Shown: positions 25,762 to 35,320, counted from the stretch's first letter. The stretch: 64,000 nucleotides of DNA from Cupriavidus agavae (GCF_004217045.1 NZ_SGXM01000005.1:1-64000), one strand, 5' to 3'. A program made the numbers and translations. Notes: generated from the sequence alone by a model not told the origin.

Positions 25762-27522
25762 ATGGCCTACGCCGAGCATGATGCCCACGACCATGGACCG
25801 CAGAGTTTCTGGACGCGCTACGTCTGGAGCCAGGACCACAAGGTGATCGCGGTGCAGTACACGCTGGTGGCCATCTTCGTGGGGCTGGTGGGCGTGGTGC
25901 TCTCGAACCTGATGCGCATGCAGCTGGGCTTTCCCGGCAAGTTAGATTTCATCGACGCCAACCGCTACTACCAGTACGTGACGATGCACGGGATGATCAT
26001 GGTGATCTACCTGCTGACGGCGCTGTTCCTCGGCGGGTTCGGCAATTACCTGATCCCGTTGATGGTGGGCGCCCGGGACATGGTGTTCCCGTTCCTGAAC
26101 ATGCTGAGCTTCTGGGTGTACTTCCTTTCGGTGATCGTGCTGCTGGCGAGCTTCTTCGTGCCGGGCGGGCCCACCGGTGCGGGCTGGACACTCTATCCGC
26201 CGCAGGCCATCCTGCCCGGTACGCCGGGGCACGACTGGGGCATCATCATGATGCTGGTGTCGCTGCTGATCTTCATCGTGGCGGCGACGATGGGCGGCCT
26301 GAACTACGTCACCACCGTGCTGCAGGCGCGCACCCAGGGCATGACGCTGCTGCGCATGCCACTGTCCGTGTGGGGCATCTTCATGGCGACGGTGCTGGCG
26401 CTGCTGGCGTTTCCGGCGCTGTTCGTGTCGGGCGTGATGATGCTGTTCGACAAGACGCTCGGCACGAGCTTCTTCATGCCGGCCATGGTGTCGATGGGCC
26501 AGCAGCTCGACTACAAGGGCGGCAGTCCGCTGTTGTTCCAGCACCTGTTCTGGTTCTTCGGCCATCCCGAGGTCTACATCGTCGCGCTGCCGGCCTTCGG
26601 CATCGTCTCCGATCTGGTCAGCGTGCATTCGCGCAAGAGCATCTTCGGCTACCGCACGATGGTGTGGGCGATCCTGGCCATCGGGCTGCTCTCGGTCGTG
26701 GTGTGGGCGCACCACATGTTCGTGAGCGGCATGAACCCGTACTTCGGCTTCTTCTTCGCCACCACTACGCTGATCATCGCAGTGCCCACGGCCATCAAGG
26801 TTTACAACTGGGTCATCACGCTGTGGCGCGGCGACATCCATTTCACGGTGCCGATGCTGTTCGCCATTGCCTTCATCAGCACGTTCGTGATCGGCGGGCT
26901 GACCGGGCTGTTCCTCGGCAACGTCAGCGTGGACATTCCGCTGTCGAACACCTACTTCGTGGTGGCGCACTTCCATATGGTGATGGGCGTGTCACCGATC
27001 CTGGTGGTTTTTGGCGGCCTCTACCACTGGTATCCCAAGGTGACCGGGCGCATGCTCGACGATACGCTGGGCCGCCTGCACTTCTGGGTGACGTTCATCG
27101 GCACCTACGCGATCTTCTTCCCCATGCACTACCTCGGGGTGCTCGGCATGCCGCGCCGGTACTACGCGTGGGAGAACTATGGCTTCATCCCGGAATCGGC
27201 GCACACGATGAACATGTACATCTCCGTGGCAGCATTCGTGGTGGCGGCGGCGCAGCTCGTGTTCGTGTTCAACCTGTTCTGGAGCCTGCGGCGGGGCGAG
27301 CGGGCCAACGGCAACCCCTGGCGCGCGGCGTCGCTCGAATGGCAGACGCCCGATACGCCGCCGGCGCACGGCAACTGGGGTCCGCAGTTGCCGGTGGTGT
27401 ACCGCTGGGCCTATGCATACAGCGTGCCGGGAGCGAAGGACGATTTCATCGCGCAGAACGCGCCGCCAGAAGAGGGCGGCGCGGAACCCGAAGCGCATTC
27501 GAGCCGGGGGGCCGTGGCATGA
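25762..27522 (+). CDS. coxA: Cytochrome c oxidase subunit I
   Basis: This 586-residue, 12-TM subunit holds low-spin heme and the heme-copper site where O2 is reduced. The CuB ligand His and the His-Tyr cross-link lie in FGHPEVYIVALPAFG, and the Glu of the D-channel (A1-type) is in the same motif. The other CuB ligands are the HH of VWAHHMF, and the heme ligands are in VVAHFHMVMG. The D-channel entry Asp appears in MVGARDMVFPFLN. The RBS is AGGAGGGG. The stop overlaps the next start by ATGA. Confidence 0.97.
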   Translation: MAYAEHDAHDHGPQSFWTRYVWSQDHKVIAVQYTLVAIFVGLVGVVLSNLMRMQLGFPGKLDFIDANRYYQYVTMHGMIMVIYLLTALFLGGFGNYLIPLMVGARDMVFPFLNMLSFWVYFLSVIVLLASFFVPGGPTGAGWTLYPPQAILPGTPGHDWGIIMMLVSLLIFIVAATMGGLNYVTTVLQARTQGMTLLRMPLSVWGIFMATVLALLAFPALFVSGVMMLFDKTLGTSFFMPAMVSMGQQLDYKGGSPLLFQHLFWFFGHPEVYIVALPAFGIVSDLVSVHSRKSIFGYRTMVWAILAIGLLSVVVWAHHMFVSGMNPYFGFFFATTTLIIAVPTAIKVYNWVITLWRGDIHFTVPMLFAIAFISTFVIGGLTGLFLGNVSVDIPLSNTYFVVAHFHMVMGVSPILVVFGGLYHWYPKVTGRMLDDTLGRLHFWVTFIGTYAIFFPMHYLGVLGMPRRYYAWENYGFIPESAHTMNMYISVAAFVVAAAQLVFVFNLFWSLRRGERANGNPWRAASLEWQTPDTPPAHGNWGPQLPVVYRWAYAYSVPGAKDDFIAQNAPPEEGGAEPEAHSSRGAVA

Positions 27523-28184
27523 ACCGCGAATCATTGGCCGCCGAGGGCGGGGCAGGGGTCTTCCGGGTCTCGCGCGAATCGTCGGGCGGCGGGGCCGACG
27601 GCGACGCCACGCATGGCCAGCGCCGGCGTGCACCGGGCGGCATCGGGCTGTGGGTGTTCATGGGCGTGGTCACGTCGCTGTTCGCGCTGTTCCTGACCGC
27701 GTACGTGATGCGGATGGAGAGCCCCGACTGGCATCGCATTGCGCTGCCGTGGCAGGTCTGGTTGTCGACGGCGCTCTTGGCTGCTGCGAGCGTGGCGATG
27801 GGCGTGGCGGCACGTGCGGCGCGCGCGGCACGCATGGCCGATGCACGCCGTGCGCTGCGGCTCGGCGGGCTCGGCGCGGCGGCCTTTGTCGGTTCGCAGC
27901 TCTGGGCGTGGGCCGCGCTGCAGGCGATGCACGTGGGCGTGGCTGGCAATCCGGCAGGCAGCTTCTTCTACCTGCTGACAGCAATGCATGGGCTGCACAT
28001 GATCGGGGGGCTGATCGGCTTTCTCGTGGTGGCGGCGGATCGGGGCAGCGGCGCGCGCACACAGCTACGCATCGTGTTGTGCGCACGGTACTGGCATTTT
28101 CTGCTGGCCGTGTGGCTGGTGCTGCTGGCGACGCTGGGCTGGCTGACGCCCGAGATCGTCGACTTCATCTGCGGCAGGGGATGA
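27519..28184 (+). CDS. Cytochrome c oxidase subunit III-like protein (first copy)
   Basis: This 221-residue membrane protein has a polar 45-residue N-terminus and five helices. Helix segments include GLWVFMGVVTSLFALFLTAY and FYLLTAMHGLHMIGGLIGF, followed by RYWHFLLAVWLVLLATL, which match the COX3 fold. It overlaps the coxA stop by four bases. A second, better-conserved subunit III gene follows directly. This copy may have become a structural or assembly subunit. Confidence 0.85.
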   Translation: MNRESLAAEGGAGVFRVSRESSGGGADGDATHGQRRRAPGGIGLWVFMGVVTSLFALFLTAYVMRMESPDWHRIALPWQVWLSTALLAAASVAMGVAARAARAARMADARRALRLGGLGAAAFVGSQLWAWAALQAMHVGVAGNPAGSFFYLLTAMHGLHMIGGLIGFLVVAADRGSGARTQLRIVLCARYWHFLLAVWLVLLATLGWLTPEIVDFICGRG

Positions 28185-28197
28185 CGGAGGTGTACCG

Positions 28198-28890
28198 ATG
28201 AGTTCGCAGATCACAACCCACCCCACGGCCGCCGGCCACCCGCCGGCGGGACTGCGCGGCCTGGTCGCGGACTGGTCCTCGGACCAGCGCGCGTTCAAGG
28301 TGTCGTGGGGCAAGGCGATGATGTGGATCTTCCTGCTGTCCGACACGTTCGTCTTCAGTTGCTTCCTGATCGGCTACATGACCGTGCGGATGACCACGAC
28401 CGTGCCGTGGCCCAATCCGAGCGAGGTCTTCGCGCTGGACATCGCCGGGCAGCCGGTGCCGCTGATCCTGATCGCCATCATGACGTTCGTGCTGATCACC
28501 AGCAGCGGCACCATGGCGATGGCGGTCAACTACGCATACCGGCGCCAGCCGCTGCAGTGCGCGTACCTGATGCTGGCCACCGCGTGGCTGGGCGAGGTCT
28601 TCGTCTGCATGCAGGCGTTCGAGTGGACCAAGCTGATACAGGAGGGGGTGCGCCCATGGGGCAATCCGATGGGCGCCGAGCAGTTCGGTTCCACGTTCTT
28701 CATGATCACGGGCTTCCACGGCTTTCACGTGACCTGCGGCGTGATCTATCTGCTGGTGATGGCCAGCAAGGTGCTGCGCGGCCACTACCATGCCAGCGGC
28801 AACTACCAGCCCGTGGAGATCGCCGGACTGTACTGGCACTTCGTGGACCTGGTGTGGGTGTTCATTTTCGCGCTCTACTATCTCTGGTGA
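28198..28890 (+). CDS. coxC: Cytochrome c oxidase subunit III (second copy)
   Basis: This 230-residue protein has five TM helices and the COX3 signatures MMWIFLLSDTFVFSCFLIGY, FMITGFHGFHVTCGVIYLL and YWHFVDLVWVFIFALYYLW. Subunit III stabilises the active site and helps proton uptake by the D-channel. GGAGG precedes the ATG by seven bases. It lies 13 bp after the first subunit III-like gene and 8 bp before the last gene of the operon. Confidence 0.94.
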   Translation: MSSQITTHPTAAGHPPAGLRGLVADWSSDQRAFKVSWGKAMMWIFLLSDTFVFSCFLIGYMTVRMTTTVPWPNPSEVFALDIAGQPVPLILIAIMTFVLITSSGTMAMAVNYAYRRQPLQCAYLMLATAWLGEVFVCMQAFEWTKLIQEGVRPWGNPMGAEQFGSTFFMITGFHGFHVTCGVIYLLVMASKVLRGHYHASGNYQPVEIAGLYWHFVDLVWVFIFALYYLW

Positions 28891-28898
28891 GGCAGGCC

Positions 28899-29282
28899 AT
28901 GTCGATCCATCCCGCTACGCCGGCTGCACCCGGCAAGCTACCTGACACGCAGGCGAGCCACGAGGGGCACGAAGGCCAGGAAGGCCAGCAGCATCCACTC
29001 GGGCTCTATCTCAAGGTCTGGCTGCTGTTGTTCGTGCTGTCGACGCTGTCGTACATGGTCGACTATTTTCACGTGAGCGGGCCGCTGCGCTGGACGCTGA
29101 TCCTCGTCTTCATGGCGTTGAAGGCGGGATTGATCATCTCGGTCTTCATGCACATGGCCTGGGAGCGCATGGCGCTGATGTGGGCGATCCTGCTGCCCCC
29201 ACTGTGCCTGCTGGTGCTGGTATGGCTGATGGCGGCGGAAGCGGACTACACGTTCCTGCTGCGGGGGGAGTTCTTCAGATAG
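28899..29282 (+). CDS. Cytochrome c oxidase subunit IV-like protein
   Basis: This 127-residue protein has a polar N-terminus rich in His, Glu and Gln (residues 18-35) and three membrane helices. They include the family's FMALKAGLIISVFMHMAWE and LLPPLCLLVLVWLMAAEAD segments. It corresponds to the small COX4/CyoD-type subunit. The ATG at 28899 follows GAGGCAGG; a GTG at 28887 in the same frame is a weaker alternative. It closes the oxidase operon. Confidence 0.9.
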   Translation: MSIHPATPAAPGKLPDTQASHEGHEGQEGQQHPLGLYLKVWLLLFVLSTLSYMVDYFHVSGPLRWTLILVFMALKAGLIISVFMHMAWERMALMWAILLPPLCLLVLVWLMAAEADYTFLLRGEFFR

Positions 29283-29291
29283 GAGGTCGCG

Positions 29292-29327
29292 CTCCTCTCC
29301 CGCGTGCGCGAACACGCGGAAGAGGAG
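29292..29327. terminator. Hairpin between convergent cox operon and gabD-like gene
   Basis: CTCCTCT-N-CCGCGTG (29292-29306) pairs with CACGCGG-N-AGAGGAG (29313-29327), with one mismatch in 15 pairs. No T run follows on either strand. The sequence resembles the REP-like hairpins at 50679-50798. Confidence 0.6.
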
Positions 29328-29338
29328 GGGACTACTGC

Positions 29339-30769
29339 TTAGACCTGCGTGATGAACTTGGTCACGAGGTAGCCATCGAAGGTTTCCTGGCCGCCTTCGC
29401 TGCCGATGCCGGAATCCTTGATGCCGCCGAACGGCGTCTCGGACAGTGCCATGCCGAAGTGGTTGATGTTGACCATGCCGGCCTCCAGGCCGTTGGACAC
29501 CTGGTGCGCGGTCTTCAGCGAGTTCGTGAAGACATACGACGCCAGGCCGAACGGCAGGCTGTTGGCACGGCGCAGCACTTCCTCGGTGTCCTTGAAGCGC
29601 GTAACCGGCGCCACCGGGCCGAACGGCTCTTCGGTCATCAGCTTCGAGTCGTCGGGCAGGTCGGTGACCACGGTCGGGGCGAAGAAGAAGCCCTTGTCGC
29701 CGATGCGTGCGCCGCCGGCCACGACCTTGCCGCCGCGATGGCTGGCGTCGTCGAGGAACTGCTCCATCGACGCGATGCGGCGCTCGTGTGCCAGCGGACC
29801 CATCTGCGTGCCGTCATCGAGGCCGTTGCCGACCTTGATCGAGCCGATGACCTCGGTGAAGCGCGCAAGGAACTTGTCGTAGGCCTTTTCCTGGACGTAG
29901 AAGCGCGTCGGCGAGACGCAGACCTGGCCGGCATTGCGCAGCTTGAAGCGCGCCAGCATCTCGGCGGCGGGCTCGATGTCGGCATCGTCGAACACCAGCA
30001 CCGGCGAGTGGCCGCCCAGTTCCATCGTGACGCGCTTCATGTGGGCGCCCGCCAGCGCGGCCAACTGCTTGCCCACGGGCACGGAACCAGTGAACGAGAT
30101 CTTGCGCACGATCGGCGATTCGATCAGGTAGGTCGAGATTTCGCCGGGCACGCCCCAGACGATGTTCAGCACGCCCGGGGGCAGTCCTGCATCGTGGAAC
30201 AGGCGCGCCAGCGCTACCACAGCACTCGGGGAGTCTTCCGGGCCTTTCAGGATCAGCGTGCAGCCGGCGCCGATGGCGGCAACGATCTTGCGGATGGCCT
30301 GGTTGAACGGGAAGTTCCACGGCGTGAAGGCCGCGCACACGCCAATCGGCTCGCGCACCACAATCTGGCGCACGGCCGGGTTGCGCGGCGGAATGACGCG
30401 GCCGTAGATACGGCGGCATTCCTCGGCATGCCATTCGGCGTGTTCGGCGCAGATCGTGACTTCGGCCACGGCCTCGGCCAGCGGCTTGCCCTGGTCCAGC
30501 GTGATGTCGCGGCCAATCTCGCGGGCACGGGTACGCGTCAGTTCTGCCACGCGGCGCAGGATGGCCGAGCGCTCCAGCGGCGAGGTCTTCTTCCAGCTCT
30601 CGAAGGCGCGCTGGGCGGCGGCCAGCGCGCGATCCAGGTCAGCCGTGGTGGCGTGCGGCAGCTTGCCCAGCAGTTCCTGAGTGGCCGGGTTGATGACGTC
30701 CTGCTCGCGCCGGTCGCCTCCCTTGACGAATTCGCCATCGATGTAAAGGGCCAGATCCTGGTACACCAT
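29339..30769 (-). CDS. gabD: NAD(P)-dependent aldehyde dehydrogenase, succinate-semialdehyde dehydrogenase type
   Basis: This 476-residue enzyme oxidises an aldehyde to the acid. It shows the ALDH features [19 protein letters not shown] (about 135-155), the cofactor turn [11 protein letters not shown], the general base Glu in [13 protein letters not shown] (about 250) and the nucleophile Cys in [14 protein letters not shown] (about 283). The C-terminal [17 protein letters not shown] is usual for the GabD branch. Other semialdehydes (for example ketoglutarate semialdehyde) remain possible. AGGAG lies before the ATG. It is a single gene, divergent from the MATE exporter. Confidence 0.9.
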   Translation of the reverse strand: MVYQDLALYIDGEFVKGGDRREQDVINPATQELLGKLPHATTADLDRALAAAQRAFESWKKTSPLERSAILRRVAELTRTRAREIGRDITLDQGKPLAEAVAEVTICAEHAEWHAEECRRIYGRVIPPRNPAVRQIVVREPIGVCAAFTPWNFPFNQAIRKIVAAIGAGCTLILKGPEDSPSAVVALARLFHDAGLPPGVLNIVWGVPGEISTYLIESPIVRKISFTGSVPVGKQLAALAGAHMKRVTMELGGHSPVLVFDDADIEPAAEMLARFKLRNAGQVCVSPTRFYVQEKAYDKFLARFTEVIGSIKVGNGLDDGTQMGPLAHERRIASMEQFLDDASHRGGKVVAGGARIGDKGFFFAPTVVTDLPDDSKLMTEEPFGPVAPVTRFKDTEEVLRRANSLPFGLASYVFTNSLKTAHQVSNGLEAGMVNINHFGMALSETPFGGIKDSGIGSEGGQETFDGYLVTKFITQV

Positions 30770-31005
30770 GTGTCACTCCTGTGAGGGTGGAACGGCGCGC
30801 CATCCTGGCGCCCCGCGAACGGTCGGAACGAAAAACGCAAGCTTAACGCTTCGGCGCACGGCGCGCACAGGGATCATGCTGGCCGATTATCGGTTGTCGG
30901 CCGAGCCGGTGTCAGCGGGACGCCAATGGCGGCCGTGGCGGCGGAGCCTTTACACTGACCGGTCCGCCATCCTCGCGCTTTGCTGCAGCGCGTCATTTCT
31001 CCGCC

Positions 31006-32457
31006 ATGAAGCCCGACGCCAGACTGACCACCGGCCCGATCGGCCGCACGCTGCTGATGTTCTCGCTGCCGGTGCTCGGCAGCAACATCCTGCAGTCGCT
31101 CAACGCCTCGATCAATTCGGTCTGGGTAGGCCGCTACCTTGGCGAGGCGGCGCTCACGGCGACGTCGAACGCCAACATCATCCTGTTCTTCCTGCTTGGC
31201 GTGGTGTTCGGCATCAGCATGGCCAACACGATCCTGATCGGGCAGGCCATCGGCGCGCGTGACATCGACGAGGCGCGGCGTGTAGTGGGCACGGGCACGA
31301 CGTTCTTCGTGGGACTGTCGGTACTGGCGGCGGTACTCGGTTACGTCTTCACCCCCGATATCCTGGCCGCGATGCAGACGCCGGCCGACGCCGCGCCGCT
31401 GGCTGTCAGCTACCTGCGCATCATCTTCATCGCGCTGCCATTCATGTATTTCTACAACTTCGTGATGATGACGCTGCGCGGCGCCGGGGATTCACGCACG
31501 CCGTTCTACTTCATGCTGCTGTCCGCCGTGCTCGACGTGGTGTTGAACCCGGTGCTGATCTTCGGCGTGGGGCCGCTGCCGCCGCTTGGCATTGCCGGAT
31601 CCGCCATGGCAACGCTGATCGCACAACTGACCAGCCTTGTGGCGATGATCGTGCTGCTGTATCGGCGCAAGCACTTCCTGCTGCTGCATCGTACGCAGCT
31701 TGGCCTGTTGCTGCCCGATGCCGCGATCCTGCGCGCGCTGGTGGCCAAGGGGCTGCCGATGGGACTGCAGATGGTGGTGATCTCGTCGTCGGCCATCGTC
31801 ATGATGTCGATGGTCAACACCTATGGCTCGCAGACCACGGCGGCGTACGGTGTGGCCTCGCAGCTCTGGACCTACGTGCAGATGCCGGCGCTGGCCGTGG
31901 GTGCCAGCGTGTCATCGATGGTGGCGCAGAACGTGGGAGCCGGCCTGTGGACGCGCGTGTCGCGCATCACGCAGGTAGGGCTGCTGTTCAACGTGGTGAT
32001 GACCGGCGCCCTGGTGGCGTTGATCTACCTGTTCAATCGCCACTCGCTGGGCATCTTCCTTGGCGACGACAGCGTGGCGATCGGGATCGCGCAGCACGTG
32101 AACCGTGTGGTGCTCTGGTCTTTCATCCTGTTCGGCTTCACGATCGTCGTGTTCGGCACGGTGCGCGCCACGGGCGCCGTCATGGCGCCTCTGATGATCC
32201 TGTTTGTGTCGATGTGGGTGATCCGGCTGCCGTTTGCGTGGCTGCTCGGCCCGCATATCGGCGCGGAATCGATCTGGTGGAGCTTTCCGCTGGGTTCGGT
32301 GGTGTCGGTGGTCCTGGCCTTCGCCTACTACCGCTTCGGAAACTGGAAGCGCAGCCACATCCTGCCCGTAACGCCGCATGCCGACGCTGTGGGGCTGGCA
32401 CCCGATACCAGCATGGGCACGCCGTGCGAAGACGCGGCCACCGAACCGGCGCGTTGA
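31006..32457 (+). CDS. MATE-family multidrug exporter
   Basis: This 483-residue protein has 12 TM helices arranged as two repeats of the MatE domain. The first starts at LMFSLPVLGSNILQSLNASI and the second at LVAKGLPMGLQMVVISSSAI. The family exports cationic drugs or metabolites with Na+ or H+. The ATG has only a weak ribosome site. No regulator lies beside it, and the gene stands alone between gabD and the TctBA pair. The last 35 residues are polar and probably cytoplasmic. Confidence 0.92.
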   Translation: MKPDARLTTGPIGRTLLMFSLPVLGSNILQSLNASINSVWVGRYLGEAALTATSNANIILFFLLGVVFGISMANTILIGQAIGARDIDEARRVVGTGTTFFVGLSVLAAVLGYVFTPDILAAMQTPADAAPLAVSYLRIIFIALPFMYFYNFVMMTLRGAGDSRTPFYFMLLSAVLDVVLNPVLIFGVGPLPPLGIAGSAMATLIAQLTSLVAMIVLLYRRKHFLLLHRTQLGLLLPDAAILRALVAKGLPMGLQMVVISSSAIVMMSMVNTYGSQTTAAYGVASQLWTYVQMPALAVGASVSSMVAQNVGAGLWTRVSRITQVGLLFNVVMTGALVALIYLFNRHSLGIFLGDDSVAIGIAQHVNRVVLWSFILFGFTIVVFGTVRATGAVMAPLMILFVSMWVIRLPFAWLLGPHIGAESIWWSFPLGSVVSVVLAFAYYRFGNWKRSHILPVTPHADAVGLAPDTSMGTPCEDAATEPAR

Positions 32458-32877
32458 AAACCGCCCACGCACACATTCATCGGTATTTCGGATGACCGGA
32501 CATATGATCTCTGCGATTGCCGCAGTGTCCGGTATGTAGCGCTCCGTAAGCGAGTCGAAAGCTTGGCGGGCCCGCGCGGCCCGCATCCCGCCTCCACGCG
32601 TGGTCTTCCCTTTCACGCGCCTTTCAGGCCAGTCTTTCAATTGCCTTGCATCATCGCCCGCCATTACATCACAACATGATGTAATGGCCGAAAGATGTCG
32701 CGCGCAGTGAATCGGTGAATACCCTAGACCCCAGACAAATGAAAGGCCGCTGAAAGATCACGTTCTTATCTTTCGCAGCGTCGCGATCGAACGCGTCCGT
32801 ATCGCGCGTTCACGTGTGGCACGTCTGAGCCGGCGTGCCGTGCGGTACCGCCTTTCATACTTTTGAGGAGAATCGTT
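32458..32877. other. Leader region upstream of tctBA
   Basis: No gene is seen in these 420 bases. They contain a perfect 27-bp dyad (32661-32687) and a weaker one, GAAAGAT-N9-ATCTTTC (32752-32774), both plausible control sites for tctBA. The TctDE two-component genes that often control this transporter are absent. Confidence 0.6.
32661..32687. promoter_or_regulatory. 27-bp perfect dyad, probable operator
   Basis: CCATTACATCA (32661-32671) and TGATGTAATGG (32677-32687) form a perfect inverted repeat with a 5-base spacer. It lies 190 bases upstream of tctB and is not followed by a T run on the + strand. It looks like a site for a dimeric regulator. Confidence 0.7.
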
Positions 32878-33339
32878 TTGCGCATACGCAGCCAAAAGGA
32901 CTTTGCCTCCGGCCTGATGTTCATCCTGGTCGGCCTGGGCTTTTCCTTCGTCGCGCGCGGCTATTCGATGGGAACAGCCGCCAAGATGGGACCCGGATAC
33001 TTTCCGTTCCTGCTCGGCCTCGTGCTCGCGCTGTTGGGCGCGATCGTGACGATCGGAGCGTTGTCGTCCAAGGGCGAGGCAGACCACCTGGCCCGCTGGG
33101 ACCTGAAGATCCTGCTCTGGATCCTCGGTTCGGTGGTGCTGTTCGGCCTGCTGCTGAAGCCGCTCGGCATGGTGCTGTCGGTGTTCGTGCTGGTGCTGGT
33201 GTCGTCGATGGCCAGCCACGAGTTCAGCTGGAAGGGCGCGCTGCTCAATGGCGTGGTACTCGTGCTGATCAGCATGGGCGCCTTCGTCTACGGCATCAAC
33301 CTGCAGATGCCGGTCTGGCCTGCCTTCATCACCGGCTAA
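32878..33339 (+). CDS. tctB: TctB, small membrane subunit of tripartite tricarboxylate transporter
   Basis: This 153-residue protein has four membrane helices and the TctB pattern, with DFASGLMFILVGLGFSFVAR near the start and GPGYFPFLLGLVLALLGAI after it. The start is a TTG at 32878, chosen because AGGAG stands seven bases upstream; starting five codons earlier would place the start inside that ribosome site. TctA follows 13 bp later. The binding protein (TctC) is not in this pair; a Bug-type protein is encoded far away at 56272. Confidence 0.93.
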   Translation: MRIRSQKDFASGLMFILVGLGFSFVARGYSMGTAAKMGPGYFPFLLGLVLALLGAIVTIGALSSKGEADHLARWDLKILLWILGSVVLFGLLLKPLGMVLSVFVLVLVSSMASHEFSWKGALLNGVVLVLISMGAFVYGINLQMPVWPAFITG

Positions 33340-33352
33340 GGAGTCGCATCAA

Positions 33353-34855
33353 ATGGAATTGTTCGATCACCTTGCCTTGGGGTTCTCCACGGCATTGTCG
33401 CTGCAGAACCTCGCCTACGCGTTCCTCGGCTGCGTGCTCGGTACGCTGATCGGCGTGCTGCCGGGCCTGGGGCCACTGGCCACCATCGCCATGCTGCTGC
33501 CGGTCACGTACTCGCTGCCGCCGGTGGCCGCGCTGATCATGCTGGCCGGTATCTACTACGGCGCGCAATACGGCGGCTCCACCACCGCCATTCTCGTGAA
33601 CCTGCCCGGTGAATCGTCGTCGGTGGTCACCACGATCGACGGCTACCAGATGGCACGGCGTGGCCGCGCCGGTGTGGCGCTGGCCACCGCCGGCCTGGGT
33701 TCGTTCTTCGCCGGCTGCGTGGCCACGCTGATCCTGGCTGCCTTTGCCACGCCGCTGTCGGAACTGGCGTTCAAGTTCGGCCCCGCCGAGTACTTCTCGC
33801 TGATGATCCTCGGCCTGATCGGTGCCGTGGTGCTGGCCTCGGGTTCGCTGCCGAAGGCCGTGTCGATGATCGTGCTGGGCCTGCTGATGGGCCTGATCGG
33901 CACCGACGTGAACTCGGGCGCCGCGCGTTTCTCGTTCGATGTGCCCGAGCTGACCGACGGTATCGACTTCGTCGCACTGGCCATGGGTATGTTCGGCTTC
34001 GCGGAAATCATCGCGAACCTGGAGCAGAAGGAAGCCCGCGAGACGTTCACGAACAAGGTGACGAACCTGTTCCCGACGCGGGAAGACTTCAAGCGCATGA
34101 TCCCCGCCGTGCTGCGTGGCACGGTACTGGGCTCGGCCCTCGGTATCCTGCCGGGTGGCGGTGCGGCACTGGCGTCGTTCGCGGCCTACTCGCTGGAAAA
34201 GAAGACCTCGAAGTTCGCCCACGAGTTCGGCAAGGGTGCGATCGAAGGCGTGGCGGGTCCGGAATCGGCCAACAACGCCGCGGCACAGACCTCGTTCATC
34301 CCGCTGCTGACGCTCGGCATTCCGCCCAACGCCGTGATGGCGCTGATGGTGGGCGCGATGACGATCCACAACATCCAGCCGGGTCCGCAGGTCATGACCA
34401 GCAACCCGTCGCTGTTCTGGGGCCTGATCGCCTCGATGTGGATCGGCAACCTGATGCTGATCATCCTGAACCTGCCGATGATCGGGATCTGGGTGAAGCT
34501 GCTGACCGTGCCGTACCGCTTCCTGTATCCGGCCATCCTGACGTTCTGCTGCATCGGCGTGTACTCGGTCAACAACCAGACCTTCGACGTCTTCATGGCA
34601 GCGGCCTTCGGTGTGATCGGCTACCTGTTCCTGAAGCTCAGGTGCGAACCCGCACCGCTGCTGCTCGGCTTCGTGCTGGGACCGATGATGGAAGAGAACT
34701 TCCGCCGTACGTTGCTGCTCTCGCGTGGCGACTTCACGGTGTTCTTCAGCCGGCCGCTGTCGCTGGGCCTGCTGATTGCCGCTGCTGCGCTGGTTGCCGT
34801 GGTGGCGCTGCCATCGATCAAGGCCAAGCGCGAAGAGGCGTTCCAGGAAGAATAA
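33353..34855 (+). CDS. tctA: TctA, large permease subunit of tripartite tricarboxylate transporter
   Basis: This 500-residue protein has about 12 TM helices and both TctA signatures: VLPGLGPLATIAMLLPVTY near residue 35 and the long motif beginning GILPGGGAALASFAAYSLEK near residue 265. The loop GIYYGAQYGGSTTAILVNLP is also typical. It works with TctB and a periplasmic binding protein to import carboxylates with a cation gradient. Length is normal. A terminator closes the pair. Confidence 0.95.
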   Translation: MELFDHLALGFSTALSLQNLAYAFLGCVLGTLIGVLPGLGPLATIAMLLPVTYSLPPVAALIMLAGIYYGAQYGGSTTAILVNLPGESSSVVTTIDGYQMARRGRAGVALATAGLGSFFAGCVATLILAAFATPLSELAFKFGPAEYFSLMILGLIGAVVLASGSLPKAVSMIVLGLLMGLIGTDVNSGAARFSFDVPELTDGIDFVALAMGMFGFAEIIANLEQKEARETFTNKVTNLFPTREDFKRMIPAVLRGTVLGSALGILPGGGAALASFAAYSLEKKTSKFAHEFGKGAIEGVAGPESANNAAAQTSFIPLLTLGIPPNAVMALMVGAMTIHNIQPGPQVMTSNPSLFWGLIASMWIGNLMLIILNLPMIGIWVKLLTVPYRFLYPAILTFCCIGVYSVNNQTFDVFMAAAFGVIGYLFLKLRCEPAPLLLGFVLGPMMEENFRRTLLLSRGDFTVFFSRPLSLGLLIAAAALVAVVALPSIKAKREEAFQEE

Positions 34856-34914
34856 CGCTCCGTGGCGTTCCTGAACCACGCCGGCGCCATGCCGGCGTTC
34901 ATGTAGCAAGCTTT

Positions 34915-34942
34915 CGGGGTGCCCTTGCGCACCCCGTTTTTT
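34915..34942 (+). terminator. Terminator of tctBA
   Basis: CGGGGTGC (34915-34922) pairs with GCACCCCG (34929-34936), followed by six T. Confidence 0.92.
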
Positions 34943-34966
34943 CAGCCAGACGTTCGACTGCGCAAG

Positions 34967-35308
34967 ATGATCCTGACACCCGCACCATTGGCTGCGTCGC
35001 CTGCGCCCATGAAATCGCCATCGCTAGAGAAAATCGTTTCCCGGCTCTACATCCTGAAGATCGTCCAGGCACGTCCCAGTACGGTGTTCAACCTGATGGA
35101 GCGCCTGCGCGAGCGGGGCATCGACAAGAATATCCGCGCGCTGCGGCCGGTACTGCGCAGCCTGATGATGGCGCGCGCCATCACGGCCGAACTGGTGGAA
35201 GGCAATGGCCGGGTCTACACGATCACCGACCAGGGCCGGGCGGAACTTGACGCCTACATGTCGCACCTCGCCGTGCTCAAGGACGAGCTTCCCGCTTCAG
35301 CGGAATAA
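34967..35308 (+). CDS. PadR-like winged-helix regulator
   Basis: This protein of about 113 residues carries one winged helix: LEKIVSRLYILKIVQARPST as the first helices, the recognition region IDKNIRALRPVLRSLMMARA, and the wing ELVEGNGRVYTITDQGRAEL. It resembles PadR-family repressors but lacks their long C-terminal dimer helix. The start is unclear: 34967 and 35009 are both ATG without a good ribosome site. Longer starts would lie inside the tctBA terminator. It may control the upstream transporter, but that is only proximity. Confidence 0.75.
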   Translation: MILTPAPLAASPAPMKSPSLEKIVSRLYILKIVQARPSTVFNLMERLRERGIDKNIRALRPVLRSLMMARAITAELVEGNGRVYTITDQGRAELDAYMSHLAVLKDELPASAE

Positions 35309-35320
35309 TCGGCGCGGCCA

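Noticed and set aside
29180..30784. A 534-codon + strand frame across the cox end and the gabD-like gene
   Set aside because: It lies antisense to a well-supported aldehyde dehydrogenase and lacks any domain.
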